This document shows, piece by piece, positions 35,248-43,936 of a stretch of 62,225 bases of DNA (position 1 is its first letter; the number at the start of each line of letters is the position of its first letter). Under the pieces are notes generated by a model. That model did not search any database and had not been told where the DNA came from. It was given only the letters and a program-made list of their open reading frames with translations. Source of the DNA: Terriglobales bacterium (GTDB lineage Bacteria; Acidobacteriota; Terriglobia; Terriglobales; Acidobacteriaceae); assembly GCA_035567895.1 (NCBI GenBank), contig DATMPC010000112.1:1-62225 (forward strand), in the 5' to 3' direction. The translations under genes were made by a program, and so were the position numbers.

Positions 35248-36362
35248 ATGGCAAGCTGCGAATTGGGATCTTCGCGCATTCGCTCGTATCTGACTGGAAC
35301 CATGGCAACGCGCATTTCCTCCGTGGTTTATCGCGAGCATTGGTGCGTCTTGGTCATCGGGTTCGCTCATTTGAAGAGCTTGGAGCATGGTCACTTGCCA
35401 ATCTGATCCGCCATGAGGGTGAAACAGCGATTGAGGCGGTCGACGATTTCCGACGGATCTATCCAGAACTCGACATCCACTTCTATAGAAACGACACGAC
35501 ACTGGGTGGCTATCTGGAAGAGGAGCTCAAGGACGTGGATCTGGTTCTCATCCACGAGTGGAACGAGCCCTCCGTTGCGAATAAGGTTCTTGCGCTCAAG
35601 GAGAAGTACGGGTTCAGAGCTCTGTTTCACGACACACATCACCGTGCGTACACGCGTCCCGGAGAGATCTTGAGATTCCACTTGCACAAGGTCGATGGCG
35701 TACTGGCTTTCGGCGAAGCGATTCGGCGCATCTACGCCGAAGGCTTTGGTGTAACGCGTGTGTGGACGTTTCACGAAGCTGCAGACACCGATGTGTTTGC
35801 CCCGCAACTCGCCAAGCGAGATATCGATGTCCTGTGGATTGGGAATTGGGGTGACGATGAGCGCACCCGAGAGCTAACCGAATTTTTCTTGGGACCGGCC
35901 AGCACATTGCAGGGGCGACGTATTGTGGCATATGGAGTCCGTTATCCGGAAAGCGTTCTCGAACATTTGCGCCAGTCTGGAGTCGAATATCGCGGATACC
36001 TGCCAAATCTAAAGGCTCCGGCGGCCTATAGTAAGAGCGCTCTTACACTGCACATTCCCCGACGTCAATACGCGAATGGCCTGAGCGGGATTCCGACGAT
36101 CCGCGTCTTTGAGGCACTTGCCTGTGGCACCCCGCTGCTTTGTTCCCCATGGGCAGACACTGAGAACATGTTTCGGCCCGGACAGGATTTCCTGTGCGTG
36201 CCTGATGGTCGAAGGATGTGCGCGGCGATCCAGGACCTTCTCAAAGATGCTGGCGCCCGTGATCAGCTCGGGGCAAATGGGCGTGACACGGTTCAGAAGC
36301 GCCATACCTGTACGCATCGCGCCGAGCAGTTGATCGGTATCTACGAGGAGAGTCTGCGGTGA
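35244..36362 (+). CDS. CgeB-like glycosyltransferase 1
   Basis: 372 residues starting at TTG that overlaps the previous stop. It opens LRIGIFAHSLVSDWNHGNAH and has LVLIHEWNEP, FHDTHHRAYTRP and VDVLWIGNWGDDE-like donor-half text (DIDVLWIGNWGDD). The C-terminal signature is IRVFEALACGTPLLCSPWAD and FRPGQDFLCV, the pattern of spore-protein CgeB / GT1-like (DUF3880-related) transferases. Acceptor unknown. Start overlap and the same design in the next two genes indicate duplication. Confidence 0.85.
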   Translation: MNGKLRIGIFAHSLVSDWNHGNAHFLRGLSRALVRLGHRVRSFEELGAWSLANLIRHEGETAIEAVDDFRRIYPELDIHFYRNDTTLGGYLEEELKDVDLVLIHEWNEPSVANKVLALKEKYGFRALFHDTHHRAYTRPGEILRFHLHKVDGVLAFGEAIRRIYAEGFGVTRVWTFHEAADTDVFAPQLAKRDIDVLWIGNWGDDERTRELTEFFLGPASTLQGRRIVAYGVRYPESVLEHLRQSGVEYRGYLPNLKAPAAYSKSALTLHIPRRQYANGLSGIPTIRVFEALACGTPLLCSPWADTENMFRPGQDFLCVPDGRRMCAAIQDLLKDAGARDQLGANGRDTVQKRHTCTHRAEQLIGIYEESLR

Positions 36363-37444
36363 AGATCTTCGTCTTCGGTTCCAGCATCACGTCTTCGTAC
36401 TGGAACGGAGCCGCGACCTACTACCGCGGAATTTATAGCAATCTTGCCCGCCTCGGACACGAGATCACCTTTGCTGAGCCGGATGCGTACGACCGGCAGC
36501 AGCACCGCGATTCTGGCGACTACAGTTATGTTGAAAGCGTTGTCTATTCGAGCCCGTCAGATCTTCCCCAGCTATTCAGACAAGCTGCCCAGGCGGATCT
36601 CATCGTCAAGCACAGCGGCGTGGGTGCTGACGATGCTGAGCTTGAGCTTGCAGTAGTTCGAACAATCGAGAGCCACGCGATCCGCGTCTTCTGGGACGTC
36701 GATGCCCCCGCTACACTGGCGCGTGTTGAGCATGATCGAAGCGATCCATTTCGGTCGCTGATTCCTGAGTACGACCTCATCCTTACATACGGGGGAGGGC
36801 CACCCGTCGTCGACCATTACTGCCGATTAGGGGCTCGTGATTGTTTTCCCATCTATAACGGCCTCGATCCGGAGGCTCACTTTCCGGTAGCAAAAGACCA
36901 TTGCGTGGAATGCGATCTTGTCCTTGTTGCCAATCGTCTTCCAGACCGGGAACGCCGAGTGGCCGACTTCTTTATTGGGGCAGCCGAACTCGCTCCAGAT
37001 CTACATTTCATTTTGGGGGGCGAAGGTTGGGAAGGGAAACGTCTGCCTCGAAACATTCGCTGGATTGGACACGTCGGCACTGCGGATCACAACCGCGTAA
37101 ATTGCTCGGCGCGCGTGGTTCTAAATCTAAATCGCGATTCCATGGCCAGCGTTGGTTTCTCTCCTCCGACGCGAATCTTCGAAGCCGCTGGGGCAGGGGC
37201 GTGTCTTATCACGGACGCATGGACGGGAATTGAAATGTTCTTCGAACCCGGCGAGGAAATCTTGTTGGCATCGTCGGCTGGTGAAATCGTAACTTTGCTC
37301 CGAGACACCGGCAGCCAGCGGGCCGGGCAAATTGGAAGCGCCATGCGCCAGCGCGCTTTGCATGGCCACACCTATGCGCAACGTGCGGCGCAGGTATCGG
37401 AACTGCTGGTTCGAGTCGGAAACCAGCAGAGTGCCGTAGCATAG
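36359..37444 (+). CDS. CgeB-like glycosyltransferase 2
   Basis: 361 residues starting at GTG (GTGA overlap with the previous stop). The opening MKIFVFGSSITSSYWNGAAT is close to that of the next gene (IVVFGLSITSAWGNGHATT). It has VFWDVDAPATLARV, LTYGGGPPVVDHY, LDPEAHFP and the donor-half FSPPTRIFEAAGAGACLITD and FEPGEEILL. A conserved DVDAP motif in the first half is typical of this CgeB subgroup. Three-in-a-row arrangement suggests successive additions to one acceptor. Confidence 0.87.
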   Translation: MKIFVFGSSITSSYWNGAATYYRGIYSNLARLGHEITFAEPDAYDRQQHRDSGDYSYVESVVYSSPSDLPQLFRQAAQADLIVKHSGVGADDAELELAVVRTIESHAIRVFWDVDAPATLARVEHDRSDPFRSLIPEYDLILTYGGGPPVVDHYCRLGARDCFPIYNGLDPEAHFPVAKDHCVECDLVLVANRLPDRERRVADFFIGAAELAPDLHFILGGEGWEGKRLPRNIRWIGHVGTADHNRVNCSARVVLNLNRDSMASVGFSPPTRIFEAAGAGACLITDAWTGIEMFFEPGEEILLASSAGEIVTLLRDTGSQRAGQIGSAMRQRALHGHTYAQRAAQVSELLVRVGNQQSAVA

Positions 37445-37452
37445 GATTGTCC

Positions 37453-38580
37453 ATGAAAATCGTCGTTTTTGGTTTGTCGATTACCTCCGCCTGGGGCAAT
37501 GGTCACGCAACTACTTTCCGCGCCCTTCTTAAGGCCCTTCACAACCGCAAACACGAAATCGTGTTCTTCGAAAGAGAAACTGACTGGTACTCCGATAATC
37601 GCGATCTTCCCGATCCTCGTTACTGCAAATTGGTGCTTTACGGGCTCTGGTCAGAGGCTCTCCCTAGAGCGCGAAAAGAGCTCGACAGTGCCGATGTGGG
37701 CATGGTTGGCTCATACTTTCCCGACGGAATCACAGCCGTGGACGAATTACTGAACAGCAGGGCGACAGTAAAAACGTTCTATGACATCGATACACCGATC
37801 ACAATCGCAGCGCTGCGCGAGAAGGGGAAAGCCGAATATTTGAAGGCGGAGCAGGTGCCAGGACTCGATGTGTACTTCAGTTTCACGGGTGGACCCTTGC
37901 TTCGGGAAATCGAAGATCGGTTTGGAGCAAAACTCGGGTTCCCTTTGTACTGCTCAGTCGACCCGGCCGAGTACTGTCGCTTCGCAACGAACAAACGCTT
38001 CGCCTGCGATCTCAGCTATATGGGGACTTACGCCCCGGACCGTCAAGCCAAACTTGAAGACTTGCTGGTAGGTGCCGCCGTGATGTTGCCGAAGAAAACT
38101 TTTATAGTGGCTGGGTCACAATATCCGAAGAGGATTCGCTGGCCAAAGAACATTCGAAGGATCAGCCATCTGAATCCAAAATGGCATGCTCTTTTCTATT
38201 CATCTTCGCGACTGACTTTGAACGTCACTCGCCGCGAGATGGTAATTGCGGGCTATTCGCCTTCTGTGCGATTGTTCGAAGCTGCAGCTTGTGGAGCGCC
38301 GATCGTCTCTGATGATTGGTCGGGCCTCGATTCGTTCTTTCGCGCAGGACGTGAGATTCTACTGCCTGTCGATGCACAAGATATCGTTCAATATCTCTCC
38401 TTGCCGGAATCGCAACTCCGGACTATTGGTGAGGCAGCTCAGACTCGGGTCCTTTCCGAGCACACTAGCGAGATCCGCGCAAAACAATTTGAAGACGCGA
38501 TTTCAGTTGCAAAACAGGGCCGTGAAAAGCCTATTTCTGCCATTCAGCTGGATGAGGTCGCCGCTCTACCGGTTTCTTAG
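37453..38580 (+). CDS. CgeB-like glycosyltransferase 3
   Basis: 375 residues from the ATG at 37453. KIVVFGLSITSAWGNGHATT, FYDIDTPITIAAL, FSFTGGPLLREIE, VDPAEYCRF and YSPSVRLFEAAACGAPIVSD with FRAGREILLP mirror the preceding gene. The paralogue keeps the DIDTP counterpart of the DVDAP motif. It is followed by a 115-base gap, the largest within the run; an internal promoter there is possible. Confidence 0.88.
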   Translation: MKIVVFGLSITSAWGNGHATTFRALLKALHNRKHEIVFFERETDWYSDNRDLPDPRYCKLVLYGLWSEALPRARKELDSADVGMVGSYFPDGITAVDELLNSRATVKTFYDIDTPITIAALREKGKAEYLKAEQVPGLDVYFSFTGGPLLREIEDRFGAKLGFPLYCSVDPAEYCRFATNKRFACDLSYMGTYAPDRQAKLEDLLVGAAVMLPKKTFIVAGSQYPKRIRWPKNIRRISHLNPKWHALFYSSSRLTLNVTRREMVIAGYSPSVRLFEAAACGAPIVSDDWSGLDSFFRAGREILLPVDAQDIVQYLSLPESQLRTIGEAAQTRVLSEHTSEIRAKQFEDAISVAKQGREKPISAIQLDEVAALPVS

Positions 38581-38695
38581 GCGTGCCATTAGTGCACGTT
38601 ATCTTGCGCCAACGTCCTCCCCAACTTCCGGCATCTAAATAGTTTGCACCGTTTCCAATTAACTGCCGAGCCAGTCCGGCCCTAAAAGGAGTTCA

Positions 38696-39772
38696 ATGAG
38701 AATCGCCCTGATCGCTCCCCCTTTCATCCCAGTTCCCCCCGTAAAGTACGGAGGGACGGAGCTTTTTGTGGGCTGCCTCGCCGAGGGCCTGAAACAAAAG
38801 GGAATTGACGTTGTTGTGTACGCGACAGGCGATTCCAAAGTTGGCACCGAGGTCCGCTCGCTTTATCCGCAATCAGAGTGGCCGCTGCAGGACGAGATGT
38901 TTTCGAACTTGAAGGACGTTAACCACACCTTCTGGGCGGTGTCAGACGCGATGCACGACTGCGACATCATCCACTTGAACAACGCTCCCGGCCTCTCCGC
39001 CTCCAGCTTCGTGAGCACTCCGTTTGTTTGCACCATCCACCACCCACGCCAGACGACTTTGAGCGATTTTTATTCTTTTTACCCTGACGTTAACTACGTC
39101 ACCATTAGCGACGCTCAGAAGTCGCTCGAAGCGATGCCAAAGATGACGACGATACATCATGGCATCTCGATTCCGGACTATCCCTTTCAGCGAGAGAAGC
39201 GGACGTATCTAAGCTTCATCGGCCGGCTCGCGCCGGTAAAGGGGACGCACCTCGCAATCGCTGTGGCACAAAAGACCGGAATTCCGCTTAAAATCGCCGG
39301 AGAGGTACAGCCGATCTTTAGGAGTTATTTTGAAGAACAGATCAAGCCACATATCGATGGCAAGCTGATTGAATACATCGGCGAGGCCGACATGCAGATG
39401 AAGAACGAACTCCTCTCCAATTCGATGGCGATGCTCTTTCCCATTCAGTGGAACGAGCCCTTCGGATTGGTGATGATCGAGGCCATGGCTTGTGGTACGC
39501 CAGTGATAGCTTTGCCCGGCGGCTCGGTGCAAGAGGTTGTTCGCGACGGCATCTCTGGGTACGTATGCAACAGCGTAGATCAGATGGTGGAGCGGGTTCG
39601 GAATCTGTCCATCTCGCCCACCATGATTCGTCGTTACGCACAAGAGAATTTCTCCGTGGACGTGATGGTGAAGAACTACATCAGCCTCTATGAATCATTG
39701 ATCGGCGACGAGGGAGCACTTGCCGAGGACGAGACAGTTTCTCTGTCGCTGGAGCCCGGGGCAGCGGCATGA
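38696..39772 (+). CDS. Glycosyltransferase family 4
   Basis: 358 residues with ribosome-binding AAAGGAG seven bases upstream. GT-B: RIALIAPPFIPVPPVKYGGT, IIHLNNAPG, YVTISDAQK, LSFIGRLAPVKG and the donor motif WNEPFGLVMIEAMACGTPVI. Retaining transferase, of the type often paired with an amylo-1,6-glucosidase-like gene in acidobacteria and proteobacteria. The stop overlaps the next start (ATGA), so those two are a unit. Confidence 0.92.
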   Translation: MRIALIAPPFIPVPPVKYGGTELFVGCLAEGLKQKGIDVVVYATGDSKVGTEVRSLYPQSEWPLQDEMFSNLKDVNHTFWAVSDAMHDCDIIHLNNAPGLSASSFVSTPFVCTIHHPRQTTLSDFYSFYPDVNYVTISDAQKSLEAMPKMTTIHHGISIPDYPFQREKRTYLSFIGRLAPVKGTHLAIAVAQKTGIPLKIAGEVQPIFRSYFEEQIKPHIDGKLIEYIGEADMQMKNELLSNSMAMLFPIQWNEPFGLVMIEAMACGTPVIALPGGSVQEVVRDGISGYVCNSVDQMVERVRNLSISPTMIRRYAQENFSVDVMVKNYISLYESLIGDEGALAEDETVSLSLEPGAAA

Positions 39773-41982
39773 GCACGGCAACTCGAATTCCCCTCGAGGA
39801 ACTCGAAGAGGTACCTTCTCCGTATCCTGAGCCACAATTGGGGTTTCTGGTTTACGAACCGAGAAAAGTCAACAATCTCACGCTCATCGATGGCAAGACT
39901 TTTCTCTCCACCACGGTTTCTGGCGATATCACACCCCCAGGAGCTCCGGACGTCGGTTTTTTTCACGACGATACGCGCTTCCTCAGCCGTCTGGAGCTAA
40001 GGGTTGGCGGACAGAGGACGGTCGTGCTCTCATCCAGCACAGAGAACACTTTTGCTTCGAAGATAGAGCTCACGACCAGCACTCTCGCGCAAATCAATTC
40101 ATTCGATCTGCCGGAGAACACGATTCACATTCGACGCCAGCAACTGCTGGCGTCCGATGTACTCTACGACTCGATTACGGTTTCAAATTTCAATCAGTCG
40201 GAAGCCGAACTGCTGATCGAAATCGCCGTGGAAGCAGACTTCGTTGATGTCTTCCAGGTTCGGGGGTGCGCCCGTCACAAGTCCGGCCACTACTACCGTC
40301 CGATAGCGCGAGGAGATTCACTGATCTTTTCCTATCTCGGGTTGGACAACGTGAGCCGCGAAACGATTCTCTGTTTTCAGACCACGCCAGACGAAATTGA
40401 CAACAACGTACTGCGATGGAAGTTGAAAGTCCCGGCGACCGGGTTCCGCGAGCTTTTGAACACGGTCACCTGCCACGTTGCAGGCCGGACCCCGCGGTCG
40501 AAGGGAAAAAGCGTCGTGCTGGGATTTCGAGAAAGACGCGACGCGTACCGGCGATGGGAGCAGGAATCTACCAGCTTCAAGAGCAGCAACGACATCTTTG
40601 ACGAGGCCCTGCGTACCTGCACCGCCGATTTTCACGCACTCCAGATTCCGGATGGCGATCAGCACGTTGTGGCTGCGGGCGTCCCCTGGTTCGCGACCAT
40701 GTTCGGGCGCGATTCGCTGATAGCTGCCTATCAGTCGCTGCTGCTCAATCCACGCCTCGCCTGCGAGACGCTGCGCGTTCTCGCCAGATACCAGGGAAAA
40801 CGCTCCGACGATTGGCTCGACGAGGAGCCCGGAAAGATTCCGCACGAGTACCGCAGCGGTGAGATGACGCGCGCCGGCGAAATGCCCTTCGGTCCTTACT
40901 ACGGATCGGTGGACGCAACCCCCCTCTTTCTGATGTTGCTGAGCGAGACGTTCAATTGGACCGGTGACGCTGACTTAGTCGAAGAACTGCTTCCGGCAGC
41001 TCACGCTGCACTCGAGTGGATCGAGAACTATGGTGACCTGGATGGCGACGGCTTCATCGAGTACAAGCGCCGCTCCCCCAAGGGTCTGACGAACCAAGGT
41101 TGGAAAGATTCCTGGGATGCCAACATGCATCGCGACGGCAGCGTGGCCAATCCTCCGATCGCGCTGGTAGAGGTGCAGGGATACTGTCATGAGGCCCAGT
41201 ACCGCATGGCTCAGCTTTTGCGCCTGTTCGGCGACACCTCGCGCGCAGATAAGCTGCGAAAATCCTCCGCAGAGTTGGCAAAGCGGATCGAAAAGAGCTT
41301 TTGGCTGCCGAATGAGGGGTTTTATGCCATGGGCCTGGATAGCGCGAAAAGGCCGCTTGAAGTTATCTCGTCGAACCCCGGGCATTTGCTCTTCACTCGA
41401 AGCATTGCAAAGGACCGTGCACGCCTAGTAGTGCAGCGCTTCATGCACGACGACATGCAGTCTGGCTGGGGATGGCGAACGCTGGCGCGCTCCGAACGCG
41501 TGTTCAATCCGCTCAGCTATCATCGCGGATCGGTTTGGCCTCATGACAACTCGCTGGTTGCGCATGGGATGGCGCTTTATGGCTTCAGGGATGAAGTCAA
41601 AGAGATCTTTACATCGCTCTATCAGGCGTCGCTGAATTTTCGCGACTACCGTCTACCTGAGCTCTTCTGCGGAGTGCAGCGCCACGAGAATGACGAGCCG
41701 GTTCACTACCCCGTTTCATGCTCTCCGCAGGCGTGGGCGTCGGGCGCCTTCTTCCTCCTGCTTACATCGCTGCTCGGCATTCGACCTTCGGCGCCGCGTA
41801 AAGAATTGAATATCGTGAATCCAATGCTGCCGGATTGGCTTGACTACTTACGCATCCGCAATCTGAGCATCGGGAAGAGTCGCGTTTCTCTGGACTTCAG
41901 CCGCAGCGGAGAACGCACATTTTGTAACGTTGTAGACGTGAGTGGCGAGAAGTTGCTGATTAATGTTGCTTTCAGAAAGTAA
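39769..41982 (+). CDS. Amylo-alpha-1,6-glucosidase-like protein (glycogen debranching N-domain + (alpha/alpha)6 barrel)
   Basis: 737 residues. The N-terminal beta-domain (about 45-270) has TPPGAPDVGFFHDDTRFLSR, typical of bacterial debranching N-domains. The (alpha/alpha)6 barrel follows with VPWFATMFGRDSLIAAYQSL, EMPFGPYYGSVDATPLF, LTNQGWKDSWDA and GSVWPHDNSLVAHG, which carry the probable catalytic acids. The WKDSWD and VWPHDN blocks match MGH1/GH63-like enzymes. Not a GlgX: no TIM barrel. Coupled to the GT4 gene by ATGA overlap. It may trim or transfer glucosyl units of the cluster's product or act on glycogen. Confidence 0.92.
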   Translation: MSTATRIPLEELEEVPSPYPEPQLGFLVYEPRKVNNLTLIDGKTFLSTTVSGDITPPGAPDVGFFHDDTRFLSRLELRVGGQRTVVLSSSTENTFASKIELTTSTLAQINSFDLPENTIHIRRQQLLASDVLYDSITVSNFNQSEAELLIEIAVEADFVDVFQVRGCARHKSGHYYRPIARGDSLIFSYLGLDNVSRETILCFQTTPDEIDNNVLRWKLKVPATGFRELLNTVTCHVAGRTPRSKGKSVVLGFRERRDAYRRWEQESTSFKSSNDIFDEALRTCTADFHALQIPDGDQHVVAAGVPWFATMFGRDSLIAAYQSLLLNPRLACETLRVLARYQGKRSDDWLDEEPGKIPHEYRSGEMTRAGEMPFGPYYGSVDATPLFLMLLSETFNWTGDADLVEELLPAAHAALEWIENYGDLDGDGFIEYKRRSPKGLTNQGWKDSWDANMHRDGSVANPPIALVEVQGYCHEAQYRMAQLLRLFGDTSRADKLRKSSAELAKRIEKSFWLPNEGFYAMGLDSAKRPLEVISSNPGHLLFTRSIAKDRARLVVQRFMHDDMQSGWGWRTLARSERVFNPLSYHRGSVWPHDNSLVAHGMALYGFRDEVKEIFTSLYQASLNFRDYRLPELFCGVQRHENDEPVHYPVSCSPQAWASGAFFLLLTSLLGIRPSAPRKELNIVNPMLPDWLDYLRIRNLSIGKSRVSLDFSRSGERTFCNVVDVSGEKLLINVAFRK

Positions 41983-42162
41983 GAGTGCGCCAATCCAGCG
42001 AACCTTCTCATGCGGCTCAGGTGTCACCTCATCCTGGTTCAATAATGGAAGGTCTATCAAGTTACAGTGGGATGCGCAATCGAGTTGATTAGCTTCAAGT
42101 GAAGGCCGCCACGCGCTACGGCGGAGCTCAATTACACTTGAATTCAGAAAGCGAGGCCGATT

Positions 42163-42408
42163 ATGACGGAAGTGAAGATCACCGTAAAACCCAACGGACC
42201 GTATCGAGTAGAAGGACCAGTGAAGCTCGTGGATGCCGAAGGTCGAGAGTGGGACCTCAGCGGGAAACCAGCATTCTCACTCTGTCGGTGCGGTGGATCA
42301 GTGAACAAGCCCTTCTGCGACGGTACGCACAGCAAACTCGGTTTCCAGGCTGCCGAGGCAGCAGTACGCAGCGAGACAGAGCAAAGTACAGCCCAGACCA
42401 AAATCTAA
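42163..42408 (+). CDS. CDGSH iron-sulfur domain protein
   Basis: 81 residues. The [2Fe-2S] ligands Cys41, Cys43, Cys52 and His56 sit in LCRCGGSVNKPFCDGTHSKLGF-type text (CRCGG and FCDGTH). Bacterial single-CDGSH proteins are soluble redox or cluster-transfer proteins. The N-terminal half (KITVKPNGPYRVEGPVKL) is the usual beta-strand pair. Followed 22 bases later by a small membrane protein, then by a radical SAM gene. Confidence 0.93.
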   Translation: MTEVKITVKPNGPYRVEGPVKLVDAEGREWDLSGKPAFSLCRCGGSVNKPFCDGTHSKLGFQAAEAAVRSETEQSTAQTKI

Positions 42409-42430
42409 GCTCCGCAACGGCTCTCAACAA

Positions 42431-42826
42431 GTGTCGTCGCAAGCAGCGTCAATGCAATATACGGGTGACGCTAGAAAGGGCATGGGCAAACCGGAATCGG
42501 TAGTACATTGCATCGAGAATGTGGGCACAACAGAGGAACGTGTTGGTGTGACAGTTACACGGATACGGCGTATTGTGGATATAGTGTCGTCCCGGGTCAG
42601 AACGCTCATTCTACTGCTTGTTGTCTCTGCCATTCTCTACGTGCTGATCTCCCCGCTTCCGGAGATGACGGCTACGAAATCCGTACGGCCGTTTGTTCTT
42701 GTCTTAGCTTTCCTCGTTGTAATCGTAATCGCCGATTTCATGGCAGCCTCTCTCCTGAACGACACACAGTCAACGTTCGAGGACTGTTGCGACTTTCAGG
42801 CCGTGCTCTGCAGCAGATTATGTTAG
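42431..42826 (+). CDS. Small membrane protein, hypothetical
   Basis: Up to 131 residues with two hydrophobic segments (TLILLLVVSAILYVLI; PFVLVLAFLVVIVIADFMAA) and a Cys-rich C-terminus (DCCDFQAVLCSRLC). The GTG start is tentative; ATG at 42455 or 42482 would shorten the N-terminus. No family recognised. Codon use and two membrane helices make it a reasonable gene, but with no homology evidence. Confidence 0.5.
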   Translation: MSSQAASMQYTGDARKGMGKPESVVHCIENVGTTEERVGVTVTRIRRIVDIVSSRVRTLILLLVVSAILYVLISPLPEMTATKSVRPFVLVLAFLVVIVIADFMAASLLNDTQSTFEDCCDFQAVLCSRLC

Positions 42827-42928
42827 TCACGTAACAGCGCAGAGAACGATCTCACCTTAGTATCGGGTTGCCCGTTTCGGGACACCTGCCACTGAACCAA
42901 CTCACAAGGCACTTGTAAAAGAGGAAAT

Positions 42929-43933
42929 GTGAAGACAAACGAAGTAATTCAGGCATGGGGAAGGATACTCGCCGGTTACAAGCCGTCGTTGTCGATTGAG
43001 ATTACCAAGGAGTGTCCGCTGCGTTGTCCTGGCTGTTATGCGTATGCCGAGGGCCACGTGGCGCCCGGAACCAACCTCCGCGACCTTTCCGACCAGCGCG
43101 GAGACACTTTGGTTAAAAACGTCCTCGCCTTGGTGGACGAGTATCGTCCGCTGCATCTCTCCCTCGTGGGTGGCGATCCACTGGTGCGATTCCGGGAATT
43201 AGACGCCCTATTGCCGGAGCTGGAGAAGCGCGGGATCTTCGTACAAATTGTCACTAGTGCCTTTCGGCCGCTACCGCTCGAGTGGGCACGCATGAAGCGC
43301 GTGGGAATCGTTGTCTCCATCGACGGCTTGCAGCCGGAGCACGATGCCCGCCGCAAGCCCGCCACCTACGAACGCATTCTGAAGAATATTGCCGGACATC
43401 GGATCACCGTGCACTGCACCATTACCGCGCAGATGATGGATCGTCCCAGGTACCTGGAAGAGTTTCTCCAGTTTTGGGCGGCGAAGGAAGAGGTTGGCAA
43501 AGTGTGGATGAGCATGTTCACACCGCAGCGTGGAGAGGTGGCCGCCGAGATTCTTTCGCCGGTACAGCGCACGCAGGCTATCGAGGAACTGCTGCGGCTG
43601 CGAACGACTCACCAGAAGCTGGACATGTTCAAGGCGCAGGTGATGGAATTCGCACATCCTCCCGCTTCCCCGAAGGAGTGCGTCTTCGCGCAGACCACGA
43701 CGATAATCTCCGCCGACTTAAAGACGCAAGTCACGCCTTGTCAGTATGGCGGTGATCCAGACTGTTCGCAGTGCGGTTGTGTAGCCTCCATGGGTCTTGC
43801 CGCCGTAGGAAAGCATCACCTCGCATTAGGACTCACAGCGGGAAGGGTTTTCGAGGTGTCTAACAGGGCGGGGATGCAGATCCGAAAGTGGCGAATGCGC
43901 AAACGGCAGCGTGGGCAGCAGAAGGTCGCATGA
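42929..43933 (+). CDS. Radical SAM protein with C-terminal Cys cluster
   Basis: 334 residues from GTG at 42929. The [4Fe-4S]-SAM motif is Cys29-X3-Cys33-X2-Cys36 (ECPLRCPGCYAY). LSLVGGDPLVR, VVSIDGLQPEHD and VHCTITAQMM follow the core. Near the C-terminus are ECVFAQ, TPCQYGGDPDCSQCGC: a SPASM/twitch-like auxiliary cluster site. Length fits the MoaA/HpnH-like class. The substrate is not evident. It ends 3 bases before the convergent amidohydrolase stop. Confidence 0.88.
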   Translation: MKTNEVIQAWGRILAGYKPSLSIEITKECPLRCPGCYAYAEGHVAPGTNLRDLSDQRGDTLVKNVLALVDEYRPLHLSLVGGDPLVRFRELDALLPELEKRGIFVQIVTSAFRPLPLEWARMKRVGIVVSIDGLQPEHDARRKPATYERILKNIAGHRITVHCTITAQMMDRPRYLEEFLQFWAAKEEVGKVWMSMFTPQRGEVAAEILSPVQRTQAIEELLRLRTTHQKLDMFKAQVMEFAHPPASPKECVFAQTTTIISADLKTQVTPCQYGGDPDCSQCGCVASMGLAAVGKHHLALGLTAGRVFEVSNRAGMQIRKWRMRKRQRGQQKVA

Positions 43934-43936
43934 GGT

